A stretch of DNA of 60,128 nucleotides from a virus: positions 1 to 60,128 of IMG/VR virus record IMGVR_UViG_3300007908_000001; one strand, given 5' to 3'. Below the pieces are notes generated by a model. It did no database searches. It saw only the letters and a list, made by a program, of their open reading frames with translations, and was not told the origin of the DNA. Each line of letters begins with the position of its first letter. Position 1 is the stretch's first letter. Positions 40,583 through 49,540 of the stretch are shown here, piece after piece. Both the position numbers and the translations under genes were made by a program.

Positions 40583-42106
40583 TTATTCTTCGCCGCCGTA
40601 CGGGTCGCTACGTTGCTGCGCCCTACTGCGTTCGTTTTCGATTTCCTGTCGTTTAATCGCCGTGTTCTCGACGCCCGCCCGTGCTAATGCGCCCGCTTGC
40701 GATTCAATGCCTGCGTCCATTTCTAACGTTAATAGTTCGACGAGTTCCGCTCGATTATCCGGTAATGGTAACGCAAATTTGATTTCGTGTTCGTAGTTAT
40801 CGCCGATAAGCGTTAACACTGACTTGTCGTATCCGAATGTTCTTTCGCTTGTCCGCGCCTGTAAATAGCGGATGGACTTTTCGTGTAATTCGTATAACCG
40901 CGGTTCCCACGATAGCCAGTGTTCTTCCGTTTCTTGGATGACATCGTGAAACATAACGTGTAATGCGTCCGCGTTAAGTCCGCCGAAATTAAGTTCGCTA
41001 ATCGACATCTGCGGTATCGACGTGATTTCGTGTAAAGCGCCTTTCACGCGGTCATACTGCGACTTGAACGCTTCGTTCCAGCGGAATCCGCCTTCTACCT
41101 TCTTAACGTCCGGCGTAAGGTCGCCTGTACCGGTGATCCCGATAACTGCGCCAGGTGCAATCTCCATCTTCTCCGCCGCGCCTTCCGGCCCGTTAATAAT
41201 CGCGGTAATCCCGAACATTTCGAATTTAAGCGAATCAATCGCATCCTCGTTCATCGCGTTTAATACGTCCGTCTGCGAACGCATATCGTCGATTTCCGAG
41301 TTAACCGCCGGTTCGCCCGCGAGTTCTTCAATCGGAAATAATACGACGGGGATAAAGTCGAGTCCCATTGGAGCAAGCTCCGTGATTGTGCGCACGAGTT
41401 CGAGTTCATCGTTATAGACGCCTTCCGACAACCAACATACGCCGTCAATTAGTTCGTACGTTTGCTTGCGGTAGTATAGCGCACCGTCTTCCTCGAATTC
41501 CTTAACGAAGTGACACGCGATTAAATCCTCGAAATCATCTTCGGAATATATCGGAAATGTTTCGGTATCCGGAACCCATATCCAACGCAACTTTCCGGTG
41601 ACCGGATTATACATAATCTTCGCGGCTACTCGTCCGGCAATCAGTCGGTCACGCGACGCCTGTAATAACCGTTCACGCATACGGTTCTCGCGCCATAGTC
41701 GATATATCAACGCTTCAAACGCTTCGGCACGTTCGAACTCCGTTTGTTGCTCCGCCGATGGCTCGTAATCCGGCTTTGATGCTTCCGCGGGATTGTCGAT
41801 TGATTTCGCGATTACGTCGATTCCGTGCTTACCGCCCATTTGCCAGCGAGCCTTCCGCTTGATAAACGCCTTGAAGTAGTTCGTCGCATATCGCGTAGGA
41901 TCGTAGTCGAGTCCGGCGGGGCGCTGTAGTTCCTCCGCCTTAACGAGTTCGTCCGATGCGCCTTTGTGCTGATAGCCGGCGTAATACAGATAATTCGCGT
42001 GTTGCTTTTGTAAGCGCTGATGCTCCGCTTCGCCTAACGCTTGTTGAAACGGTGTATAAATTAAATCGTTGAGATTCTCCGGCGTTAATATGTTAAAATC
42101 CGCCAA
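40583..42106 (-). CDS. Portal protein, SPP1 gp6-like
   Basis: 507 residues: LNDLIYTPFQQALGEAEHQR at the start, YAGYQHKGASDELVKAEELQ, a wing rich in acidic residues, and the crown/clip near DVKKVEGGFRWNEAFKSQYD and SIPQMSISELNFGGLNADAL. This is the SPP1-type portal family. It forms the dodecameric DNA gate and docks terminase. It lies directly downstream of the large terminase. Confidence 0.93.
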   Translation of the reverse strand: MADFNILTPENLNDLIYTPFQQALGEAEHQRLQKQHANYLYYAGYQHKGASDELVKAEELQRPAGLDYDPTRYATNYFKAFIKRKARWQMGGKHGIDVIAKSIDNPAEASKPDYEPSAEQQTEFERAEAFEALIYRLWRENRMRERLLQASRDRLIAGRVAAKIMYNPVTGKLRWIWVPDTETFPIYSEDDFEDLIACHFVKEFEEDGALYYRKQTYELIDGVCWLSEGVYNDELELVRTITELAPMGLDFIPVVLFPIEELAGEPAVNSEIDDMRSQTDVLNAMNEDAIDSLKFEMFGITAIINGPEGAAEKMEIAPGAVIGITGTGDLTPDVKKVEGGFRWNEAFKSQYDRVKGALHEITSIPQMSISELNFGGLNADALHVMFHDVIQETEEHWLSWEPRLYELHEKSIRYLQARTSERTFGYDKSVLTLIGDNYEHEIKFALPLPDNRAELVELLTLEMDAGIESQAGALARAGVENTAIKRQEIENERSRAQQRSDPYGGEE

Positions 42107-42107
42107 G

Positions 42108-43913
42108 TTAACGCCTCCTTCCGTAGTGTTGTTGTCCGCCCGTGTTCCAGCGGTCGTTGCGTCGTACTGTCGTTACAGATACGTTTGTATCGGCGAGTGC
42201 TGAAATCGCCATTTCTAACGCGTCAATTAAATCGTCATGGTCGCCCGTACCGTAGCGTTCGAACTGTTCGAGTAAATGCGAATGTTTCCGATCAAACTGA
42301 ATCGTACCGTTTTCAATCGCCGGTAATAACGCTTCTATACGTAATTCCTTACGGCTACGTTGATATATTTTCTTGACGCGTGTTTCTGCAGGATAGCCGA
42401 CTTTCTTTAGCGCCTTCTTTAATTCGTCGACGAAGAACTCCTGTGCCGCGACGCTTTCCGCGCCGATTATTGTCGGTTGGTTACGTAAGACGTTCTTCAC
42501 GTTTTCCCCGATAAATACGTCGGGCTTTACACGTTGTCCGTACATATCCGCGACGTAAATCGTTCCCGTTTTCTTATCGCGAGCAACTGTAGCAATTGCG
42601 GAAAAGTCACCACGTTGCTTTCCGAGGGCCATATCGACACCGTTTGCAACTTCGTAAATGTCGCTTAATACGTCGATGTTTCCGTTGTGATACGTAAACG
42701 TTTCGGGAACAAATACTTGCGATTCTTCGTCTATTGGGTTATTCATATATTCCGTATTAAAGGCAAGGGACCCATCATCCCACTTAACTTTCATTAACTT
42801 TAATAGCGACTGCACTTCCGGCCATACTACGCGAGAACCATCGAGCATTTCCGCCTCATGTGCGTAATAGAATTCCTCTGCATCAATTTTCCTGTTTTCG
42901 TTTTCACGTTCGATATATATCGTTCGGCATTGTTCCCATAAGTCCATTCGTAAGGGTTCGGATATGATTGCACGGTATATTTTAGTTTTGAAATCCGACC
43001 GGTTATACAGAATGTTCATTAGCAATGAGTCTAGGTGAACGGTTGTTCCGACGACTACAAACGCCGTCCTTTTACCTTTCGGGTCGCCTAGCGGAATCAC
43101 AGTTTGACTAAACCAGTTCTTTAATTTCTTCCGCTGTTCTGGCGTACTCGCATTTCCCCCCGCTCGAGCGTCTTCAAGGTCATCGCAGATTATTAAATCC
43201 GGTCGAGAACCGTTCCAGTTACGTCCTCGAAGCGCTTGTCCCGTAGATACTGCTTGTACGAGCGTTAACATCCGCTTGCCTTCGTTTCCGTCCGGGTGCC
43301 ATGCAATAAACGCCTCGCTATTATCGAGAACGTTCGATTGATCCTTCGGTGATAATAGCGGGCCAAAGTCCTCGCGTAGTTTACGATTTCCTTTAAGTTG
43401 ATTTCGTATCCACTCCATATTCGCCTTCGCTACGTCCGGCGTTTCCGAAATGATAATTACGTATTTACGCTTTCGGTAGCAAACTTCACTAATCGGGAAA
43501 TCTTTCGTAAACCACGTTGATTTTGCGTGCGACCTCGGTGCTGCGAGTGCGACTCTGGCGTTTGTATTTACCGTCGAAACGTCGTCAATTACTTCGGTCA
43601 TTTCACGGTGAAATTCCGGTGCATCTTCCTTCGTTAAAACATCGAAATCTTCCCAGTTTCCGCTATTACCGGGATTGCGTAACTCCGAGAAGTATTCAAG
43701 CGCGAATTCGTAACTATCGCCGTCACACCGGTCAATCCGTTCTAACCGTTCCAATTCCGTCCGTTTCTCGAAATAATCTTCGAGGATTCCTGCGTTCGCT
43801 AAATCGTCTACATCCGGATACTCTGCGTCGAGGACGGCGATGTAATCCGTATAGACTTCGATCATTTCCTTCCGCTCGTTTGCGCCGAGCCATCGGTTAT
43901 TTACCCATGCGAT
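42108..43913 (-). CDS. terL: Large terminase subunit, apparent ATC start
   Basis: ATPase: AAPRSHAKSTW (Walker-A-like) and LIICDDLEDARAGG (Walker B). Nuclease: NGVDMALGKQRGDFSAI and GTGDHDDLIDALEM (RNase H-like Asp residues). The first ATG (43863-43865) has AAGGA only two bases ahead, which is too close. The frame continues upstream for 16 sensible codons (Ala-Trp-Val-Asn-Asn-Arg-Trp) to an ATC at 43911-43913, with GGAGG nine bases before it. I take the ATC as start (601 residues). A 19-codon frame (43901-43960) overlaps this start and might couple translation. It packages DNA into heads. Confidence 0.9.
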   Translation of the reverse strand: MAWVNNRWLGANERKEMIEVYTDYIAVLDAEYPDVDDLANAGILEDYFEKRTELERLERIDRCDGDSYEFALEYFSELRNPGNSGNWEDFDVLTKEDAPEFHREMTEVIDDVSTVNTNARVALAAPRSHAKSTWFTKDFPISEVCYRKRKYVIIISETPDVAKANMEWIRNQLKGNRKLREDFGPLLSPKDQSNVLDNSEAFIAWHPDGNEGKRMLTLVQAVSTGQALRGRNWNGSRPDLIICDDLEDARAGGNASTPEQRKKLKNWFSQTVIPLGDPKGKRTAFVVVGTTVHLDSLLMNILYNRSDFKTKIYRAIISEPLRMDLWEQCRTIYIERENENRKIDAEEFYYAHEAEMLDGSRVVWPEVQSLLKLMKVKWDDGSLAFNTEYMNNPIDEESQVFVPETFTYHNGNIDVLSDIYEVANGVDMALGKQRGDFSAIATVARDKKTGTIYVADMYGQRVKPDVFIGENVKNVLRNQPTIIGAESVAAQEFFVDELKKALKKVGYPAETRVKKIYQRSRKELRIEALLPAIENGTIQFDRKHSHLLEQFERYGTGDHDDLIDALEMAISALADTNVSVTTVRRNDRWNTGGQQHYGRRR

Positions 43914-44603
43914 ATTACATCGCCTCCTTTACGCTTATTTGTACCGCTCATTTGCGCCATGATATCGCCATGCTTACGTCGCTCCTAGCCGTTTGATGAG
44001 CGTTTATACCCCGAAGAGGTTAGGACGCTTGTTTAGACGGTTATAATGCGGTAGAATGACGTAGTTGCTTCGGATATGCCCCGAATGTAATCCGCGATAG
44101 CCAAAGTGATTATTTTATTCCGCGATTTTATCGGAGGGCAAAACGATATTTTAGTATTCGCGTGTTTGAACCGCCTGTAATTGTCTGTCAATTCTGACAA
44201 CCCCGGGGGTCTATTTGCGCCCACTCTACGCACTATTCGCAACATTCCGTCATGTATACGATATTCATCGCAGCTTCCGAAAACCTTTATTATGTAAACC
44301 TACGTAGTCTCCATAACCGCATACCTACGCAGTTTACCGCCTTTCCGTATACTACCGTTTATACATCGAATATACATCGTGATACCTACGCAGTTTACCG
44401 CCTAATGTTCGTATAGAACGGATGTACTGCGTTGTATAAAGATGTATTGACGGAGTAGTGCGAATTGTTCCGATAGTAGGTTTAACTCAAAGCGAATAAG
44501 CATCGACCTCGGAAATCGGATTTGCCTGTATATCCGTCGACCACACTCGTACTCACTCCGACACCTCTACGCTGTTCCTTCTATATATCGCCTGCAATTA
44601 CGC
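43914..44603. other. 690-base gap between small and large terminase genes
   Basis: No well-supported gene apart from a possible 19-codon frame at 43901-43960. A 70-codon minus frame (44033-44245) lacks a ribosome binding site. The gap holds a 22-bp direct repeat (44321 and 44382), tandem TATACATCG (44360 and 44371), a palindrome TGTCAATTCTGACA near 44187, and a GTTTATACCC block (about 44005) also found near 16191. Terminase genes are normally adjacent, so a packaging (pac or cos) site is a reasonable guess. Confidence 0.5.
44321..44403. repeat. 22-bp direct repeat between terminase genes
   Basis: The copies at 44321-44342 and 44382-44403 are identical (ATACCTACGCAGTTTACCGC plus CT). A diverged third copy begins near 44297 (AAACCTACGTAGT ... 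ACCGC). They lie beside tandem TATACATCG. They may be terminase or regulator binding sites. Confidence 0.8.
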
Positions 44604-44993
44604 CTATTCGGAGCTGTCCGTCTTTCTCATACGTTCTATCTGCGCCTTCATCTCGTCCAAATCAACGCTATCACCCTTCGTATTAACCTCGACTTTATCC
44701 GTAAGCATTCCGAGGGATTGGAGGTATGTACGGAATAATGCCGCATTGCCATCGACTATTACGTGTTGCGGTATACTTGCGAACATGTCCGGTAAATGCT
44801 CGACTGCATTCCGTAGTACCTGTGTTTTCATTTCTTCGTTAAAAGCGTCTAATTTGCGCCATTCGTGTATCGTTGATTCCGCGATTCCTACGTATTCTGC
44901 GACTTGCTTATACGTCATTCCTCCGCGTTGTGGTAACGCTAATACTGCGATTGCTGCGTATTGCTTATCGTTGAGTTTCCGTTTTCTTGACAT
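44604..44993 (-). CDS. terS: Small terminase subunit (phBC6A51-type helix-turn-helix)
   Basis: 129 residues. A helix-turn-helix near the start: GGMTYKQVAEYVGIAESTIH and EWRKLDAFNEEMK, the pattern of phBC6A51-family terminase small subunits. A helical oligomerisation part follows, then an acidic/polar tail. It recognises phage DNA and hands it to the large subunit. ATG with GGAGGTGATACG upstream. The 690-base distance to the large subunit gene is unusual. Confidence 0.85.
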   Translation of the reverse strand: MSRKRKLNDKQYAAIAVLALPQRGGMTYKQVAEYVGIAESTIHEWRKLDAFNEEMKTQVLRNAVEHLPDMFASIPQHVIVDGNAALFRTYLQSLGMLTDKVEVNTKGDSVDLDEMKAQIERMRKTDSSE

Positions 44994-45399
44994 CGTATCA
45001 CCTCCGTTTATATTGCGTGTATCTCCGTAGTAATAGCGCCTAATAACCGTTTATTACGTTATCCGCGAATTGTTAACAATTCCTAAAAGATACCTCCGGC
45101 TGAAGCCGTCGGACGCTATCATTTATTACTGGACGCCTAATCTTTTAAACAAGCGCTATAGTAATTGACGATAGATTCTTCCGAAGCGCTTTAGCGCAAG
45201 GTATGTTTCGGTCTTATCTCTTTATCTCGTTGTCCGGCGATTGTCCTTTCCGGTAACAAAGACTAAGAAGTAATTTCACCGTCAAAACGGCTGTAACCGT
45301 TGGTACGACTGGCTTTAAGGCACTTTTCGACTGTCCGGTAAATGTCCGCTTTTTATGCCGTTTTGTCCGGTAAATGTCCGCTCTGTTCTCATCGCGTTC
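44994..45399. other. 400-base non-coding gap with iteron-like repeats
   Basis: No gene found. It contains TGTCCGG-type repeats (45225-45385), a hairpin CCGGCTGAAGCCGTCGG near 45097, and the blocks GCTTTAGC and GGTATGTTT with GGTCTTA (45190-45220), which also occur in order in the 16.4 kb gap. It lies directly downstream of the Rep-like gene, so it is a candidate replication origin. Confidence 0.5.
45332..45382. repeat. 19-bp direct repeats, iteron-like
   Basis: TGTCCGGTAAATGTCCGCT occurs at 45332-45350 and again at 45364-45382. Each copy itself holds TGTCCG twice. Related TTGTCCGGCGATTGTCC lies at about 45230. Repeats of this kind beside a replication-type gene resemble initiator binding iterons. 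Confidence 0.8.
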
Positions 45400-46206
45400 T
45401 CAATTAGCGTTAAACATCGCCTGTAAAGTCGCATCTGGTGCGCTATCTTGACGGTAGAAAACGCTAGGATTGAACGTATATCTATCTGGTTCGTTACCGA
45501 GTTTAATCCGCGCAATCACGTATTCGCCGTCGAATTTCATTAGCGGTAATCTACGCCTTAACGTCCGCACATCCACGCCGATTGCATCCGCCAGTTCTCG
45601 CTGCGTAAACCATCGAATATTCTTCGGGTCACGTTCGAAAGGATCGGCGCACAAGGCGTTAGTCGACATATGAACAAACGGTAACATTCGGTATATTAAT
45701 CCAATGTCATTCGCCTTGACTTCGCGATACACACGCCTAACCTTCGCCGTATACGTCTTGATTACGTATTGATTGTCGATAGCGCCTTTAAAGTGATAGC
45801 GCTCGTTTATGACGTATTTATCGCCATCTTTCGTAATGATTCCGTTATCAATGCACGCCGTTAGGAAGTCGTTAAACGTAGAACGCTTCGTTCCGGTCAA
45901 TTGCAATACGTGTTGCATATCTACAGGCTTCATTGGCGACTTATCCGGATTAACGATAACTCCGTCGTCCCATCCGATGTAACACTGTAGAAGCGTTAAG
46001 TACCCGCATTGAGGCGTTGTCAGCACGTTATATACTTCGTGTAAATGGCGCATATTCGCGTTGGTAAAGCCGATTGAACGTCCACTACGGGATTCCTTCG
46101 CCTTCATTTCGGCATAACCGCGATTACGTTCTTGCGTTGATTGTAGCTCCTTTATTTCGCCTGTTTCTCGGTTAATCATCGCCCATGAATTACTCAACCG
46201 CCTCAC
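45400..46206 (-). CDS. Rep-like winged-helix protein
   Basis: 268 residues. The middle reads QCGYLTLLQCYIGWDDGVIV, then NPDKSPMKPVDMQHVLQLTG and TKRSTFNDFLTACIDNGIIT, a winged helix-turn-helix as in RepA/Rep-type initiators of Firmicute plasmids. A second helix-turn-helix is RWFTQRELADAIGVDVRTLR. It lies beside iteron-like repeats. It could start replication at this locus or act as a transcription regulator. Its start is unsure: a GTG at 46204-46206 or a TTG two codons on, both inside the methyltransferase gene end. Confidence 0.65.
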   Translation of the reverse strand: MRRLSNSWAMINRETGEIKELQSTQERNRGYAEMKAKESRSGRSIGFTNANMRHLHEVYNVLTTPQCGYLTLLQCYIGWDDGVIVNPDKSPMKPVDMQHVLQLTGTKRSTFNDFLTACIDNGIITKDGDKYVINERYHFKGAIDNQYVIKTYTAKVRRVYREVKANDIGLIYRMLPFVHMSTNALCADPFERDPKNIRWFTQRELADAIGVDVRTLRRRLPLMKFDGEYVIARIKLGNEPDRYTFNPSVFYRQDSAPDATLQAMFNAN

Positions 46207-47167
46207 CGCCCTTTAACGCTTGCGCTTCGTCAATTCTGCGTCGTGCTATTGCTACGTAATCCGCGTCCTGCTCGATAGCTACGAAGTCACGTCCGGCATT
46301 GATCGCCGCGACCGCTGTTGATCCACTGCCCGCCGTTAGGTCGACTACCGTGTCGCCGGCGTTGCTGAACGTCTTAATTAAGTCTTCGAGTAGTAGGACG
46401 GGTTTTTGCGTCGGATGGAAACCGTCATAGTCCTTTTTGTAGCGGAGAATATTCGACTTGTACTTGCCGCCTTCCCAAAGATTGAACGTACTTGATAAGT
46501 CGTGTTTGAATTTCTCGTCGACACGTTTAAGAACGCTGTACTCGGTAAAGCCGTCCATTTCATTTATCTGATACAGATGGATTAATTCGTTGTATGTCTG
46601 TTCAGTGCAAAGCGTAAATTGCGAACTCTCTTTGTTTCCCTCGAGGAAGTGTTGTGATCCTCCGTGACCTAATTCCTTAAAGAACCTACTTCTCGAATAG
46701 CTCGTAAAATGCCTGACTTTTAAAGCGTATTCCCGTAGAGGATGTAATGCCCCCGTGTCGTACGTCTTGCTAAAGACGAGCACGTCCTCGTAATAACTAA
46801 CTGGTGCCTTCTTTGCTATCAACGCGTTTGCGAAGTGGTCTTTTTCCCAAATCATGCGATACGAAAACGGTATATTAGCGTTAGCCTCGTTTATAAGTCG
46901 CGTCGTATACGGTTCTTGACTGAATAAAACCATTTTACCGTTCTTCCGTAGAATCCGATTCGCTATCTCGTAGATTCGTACCGGGTCAATAGCCTCGTCC
47001 CACTCCGTTTTATCAATCATGCCGTGGTCTAAGCCGCTACCCGCGCCAATTCCTTTAACCGTTCCATACGGCAAATCCGTCAGTATTAAATCAACGCTAC
47101 CACTCGCTATCTTATCGCTTTCTATTAAGCAGTCGCCTGTCAGTAATGCGTTTTTAATTTCCTTCAT
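46190..47167 (-). CDS. DNA amino-methyltransferase, beta type
   Basis: 325 residues. The catalytic motif DLPYG (motif IV, a DPPY variant) comes early and the SAM-binding DLTAGSGST (motif I) late, the beta-class order. FHPTQKP and FSQEPYT flank the target region. It methylates adenine-N6 or cytosine-N4. There is no restriction partner, so it probably protects phage DNA or marks it for other use. ATG with GGGGAGCGAT upstream. Confidence 0.92.
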   Translation of the reverse strand: MKEIKNALLTGDCLIESDKIASGSVDLILTDLPYGTVKGIGAGSGLDHGMIDKTEWDEAIDPVRIYEIANRILRKNGKMVLFSQEPYTTRLINEANANIPFSYRMIWEKDHFANALIAKKAPVSYYEDVLVFSKTYDTGALHPLREYALKVRHFTSYSRSRFFKELGHGGSQHFLEGNKESSQFTLCTEQTYNELIHLYQINEMDGFTEYSVLKRVDEKFKHDLSSTFNLWEGGKYKSNILRYKKDYDGFHPTQKPVLLLEDLIKTFSNAGDTVVDLTAGSGSTAVAAINAGRDFVAIEQDADYVAIARRRIDEAQALKGGEAVE

Positions 47168-47606
47168 TCATATCGCTCCCCTTCGATTTTCCCCTAATGT
47201 GAAACATTGCGCGGAAGGGCGTAGGGATTCGCCTGTTCGGTTACGGTAATGAGCCGCTTCCTATCCGCACATAACGACGACCGACGGAGTTGTACCGCCG
47301 CTTACGCCTAACATCGTCTTAATACGCAACGCAAAAAGCCCGCCGACATTCCGACGAGCTTAAGCGGTGCTATTTCGTTACTAGTCTTCCGCAGCTTGCG
47401 TTTTTATGTCGGAGCTAAGGCTGTTGGCTTTCGCGTTGACACGCCCTCACACGCTACTAATCCGACTGCCGGCGCACGTAGTCCGGCTATGTACGCGAGC
47501 CTTGCCGTAAGGTGCTACGGAGTATGCTCGCTGTAAATTATTGTCGTTTCATTCGTACACATACTAGTACAGACGTTTCGACGTTTTTATAACGTTATAT
47601 CCGTAA
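47168..47606. other. 440-base non-coding region
   Basis: No gene on either strand that I can support. It holds a minus-strand terminator at 47331-47361 and several short inverted stretches (GCCGGCGCACGTAGTCCGGC near 47472). A small RNA is possible but not shown. It separates the small-regulator operon (49.4-47.6 kb) from the methyltransferase, which probably has its own promoter here. Confidence 0.4.
47331..47361 (-). terminator. Terminator between 47.6 kb gene and methyltransferase
   Basis: On the minus strand GCTCGTCGG and CGGCGGGC (with G-U pairs) around AATGT, followed by TTTTT. It ends transcripts coming from 47607 and upstream. Confidence 0.65.
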
Positions 47607-47993
47607 TTAATAAATCTTCCGCGTTGGCAAGCGATGATCTACGCCGTCCGTGCCGATAGTTTCCGGTACTTTCCGCATAGTTAATCCGCGGTAATATTCC
47701 TCGTCTTGCCTTTCGCTGCTAATCGGATATTCCGTATTCCTTACTTTATACGGCGTAACGTCCGTTAATATGTCGTAAATTATCAGCGAACCTAAACGGC
47801 TTAAAGCGCTAGTCGGAGCGTGCCTTCCGACTTCTGCGTAGTATGCTTCCGTAATGTCTGCTGTCTTATCCACGCGCTGTTGAGCCGTCGTTTCGCCACC
47901 TTTAACGAGCGCAAACAGTAAGTCGATGTATTCGTCTAGCTGCGCTGTAATCACGCTGTAATCGCCTGTAAACGTTGCTGTAATATTCGTCAT
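47607..47993 (-). CDS. Hypothetical protein, 128 aa
   Basis: Opens MTNITATFTGDYSVITAQLD; the first 85 residues are helical (EYIDLLFALVKGGETTAQQR, TEAYYAEVGRHAPTSALSRL), the rest polar and basic. It overlaps the stop of the methyltransferase gene upstream. No family is recognised. Confidence 0.7.
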   Translation of the reverse strand: MTNITATFTGDYSVITAQLDEYIDLLFALVKGGETTAQQRVDKTADITEAYYAEVGRHAPTSALSRLGSLIIYDILTDVTPYKVRNTEYPISSERQDEEYYRGLTMRKVPETIGTDGVDHRLPTRKIY

Positions 47994-48664
47994 GCGGACA
48001 CCTCCTGTAGTCGTTCGTTTGCGATACGTGCGTAGTCTTCTTCGATTTCATATCCGATAAACTGGCGGTCATTTCTTAACGCCGATATTGCCGTCGAACC
48101 CGTTCCCGCGAAACCGTCGAAAACTACGTCGCCTTTATCGCTACTATTACGTATGAATATATCGAGTAAGTCTGTTGGCTTTTCGGTGGGGTGCGTCAAC
48201 CTAACGCTAGGAATCTTAGCGCAATCTATTACGTCGGGGATACGCTTCTCACGGAATAGCGTCCGACCTTTGTGACCGAATAACACGAATTCATGCTTCG
48301 GTCCATACGCGCCTTTTAAATCCCCGCTTCCGTGATTGTTCTTATTCCATACGATAAGGTTCTTTAGTTTGAAATAGCGCTCGAATTCCGTCTTAAAGAA
48401 GTCGATGTGATGCCACGAACAGAACATGTAAATCGCGGTATCATCCTTTAATATCCGATGACATTCCGCAATATAATCCGCTATTAATTCGTGTGCGTCA
48501 ACGTCATTAGTGATGTGTCGGAACTTATCGCTTACTACGCGTCGACGACTTTGGTAGTTCATTAAATACGGCGGATCGGTAACGATTAAATCGACGCTAC
48601 CATCCGCCATACTGCGCATACCTTCTAATGTATCACCGTTTATAATTTCGTTAATCTTCGTCAT
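47990..48664 (-). CDS. DNA amino-methyltransferase, small
   Basis: 224 residues. DPPY in DLIVTDPPYLMNYQS (motif IV) and FAGTGSTAISAL (motif I) identify an N6-adenine/N4-cytosine methyltransferase of beta type; RLTHPTEKPTDLL is the usual motif near the end. It lacks a large target-recognition domain, so specificity is short. It overlaps the sigma-4-like gene. It is the second of three methyltransferases and has no restriction enzyme beside it. Confidence 0.92.
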   Translation of the reverse strand: MTKINEIINGDTLEGMRSMADGSVDLIVTDPPYLMNYQSRRRVVSDKFRHITNDVDAHELIADYIAECHRILKDDTAIYMFCSWHHIDFFKTEFERYFKLKNLIVWNKNNHGSGDLKGAYGPKHEFVLFGHKGRTLFREKRIPDVIDCAKIPSVRLTHPTEKPTDLLDIFIRNSSDKGDVVFDGFAGTGSTAISALRNDRQFIGYEIEEDYARIANERLQEVSA

Positions 48665-48960
48665 TATTCCGCCCCTTTTCCGTGTTCCTTCTCTATTGCC
48701 GATATCGCCCGTCCTAAGAGCGCAACTATCGCCGGCTGACTAACGCCCATCGCCTTACCAGCGTCAACCTGCGTCATTCCCTCGCCGTACACAAGCCGTA
48801 GCGCTTCCGCCTGCCTATCGGTGAGCCTAGCGGCTTTGACCGCCGTAGCGAAGTCTAGGAGCGCTACGATGGCATCTACGTCGCCTACGTATTGGCGTTC
48901 GGTTAGCGCGTGGTAGTTTGCGAGGATGGCGCGTGTTTCCGTCACGCCTTCGGGTTTCAT
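48664..48960 (-). CDS. Sigma region 4-like helix-turn-helix regulator, 98 aa
   Basis: Residues about 45-90 (RLTDRQAEALRLVYGEGMTQ, VDAGKAMGVSQPAIVALLGR) form a sigma-70 region 4-like helix-turn-helix. No region 2 is present, so it is not a full sigma factor; ArpU/LtrC-like late activators have this form. It stands near the head of the late block and could activate late transcription. It overlaps both neighbours. Confidence 0.75.
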   Translation of the reverse strand: MKPEGVTETRAILANYHALTERQYVGDVDAIVALLDFATAVKAARLTDRQAEALRLVYGEGMTQVDAGKAMGVSQPAIVALLGRAISAIEKEHGKGAE

Positions 48961-49379
48961 AAAGACAACTCCGCATCTACCCGCTGCGCATCCGCTAAGT
49001 ACTCGTCAATACGCTTACCGAGTCCGGATAACGCGCCATACATGCGGAATATCTCGCGACCATCAATCGCCCATACATCGGCATTACCGTCTGCAACCGC
49101 ATACTGAACCGCGCCTTGCGCTTCCCATCCGTCCGTAATCGACTTAAACTTGCGGGAACAGTCGATGTAATACGCTTGCTCGTCCTTCCTGCGTTGTTCT
49201 ACGCGTGCCTGTGCGTCGATAACGCGTAAGTGCGCCTTTAGTTGAGCCATACGTCGCTCACGATATTCTGCGCCGTAATCCGCTTCTAGTAAGGCGTAAT
49301 AACGTCTGACATCCGCTTCTTTCATCGTTTCGACACCTTCGATATACTGCGCTTGTAAGTTACGCATTTCTTCCGTCAT
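48957..49379 (-). CDS. Hypothetical helical protein, 140 aa
   Basis: Helical and charged: NLQAQYIEGVETMKEADVRR, YYALLEADYGAEYRERRM, KAHLRVIDAQARVEQRRKDE. It is first in its operon; AAAGGGG precedes the ATG. A weak leftward promoter (TTGGAC and GATTAT, 49407-49440) may lie upstream. No function is recognised. Confidence 0.7.
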   Translation of the reverse strand: MTEEMRNLQAQYIEGVETMKEADVRRYYALLEADYGAEYRERRMAQLKAHLRVIDAQARVEQRRKDEQAYYIDCSRKFKSITDGWEAQGAVQYAVADGNADVWAIDGREIFRMYGALSGLGKRIDEYLADAQRVDAELSL

Positions 49380-49476
49380 TTAATCGTCCCCTTTCGCCTA
49401 TCCCGTCGAACTCTCCGATAATCCGCCTAAACTAGCGAAGTCCAAGCGAATTCCTTCGCCCTTACGTTTACTTTCG

Positions 49477-49505
49477 TTGCAATCCGTCCATACTTGCGTT
49501 ATAAT
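49477..49505 (+). promoter_or_regulatory. Plus-strand promoter for the 49.5 kb gene
   Basis: TTGCAA (49477-49482), 17 bases, TATAAT (49500-49505): a near-consensus sigma-A promoter, 35 bases before the ATG at 49541. No GTTTGA palindrome overlaps it, so the gene it drives may be expressed in the lysogen. Confidence 0.8.
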
Positions 49506-49540
49506 CTCGTTACAATACGAAATAAGGACGTGTCCATCCG

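Noticed and set aside
44033-44245. A 70-codon gene in the terminase gap
   Set aside because: No ribosome binding site, unusual composition, and it crosses palindromic non-coding sequence.
47168-47606. A tmRNA or tRNA-like gene in the 47 kb gap
   Set aside because: I could not fold a cloverleaf or find a T-loop sequence; only a terminator and short hairpins are supported.
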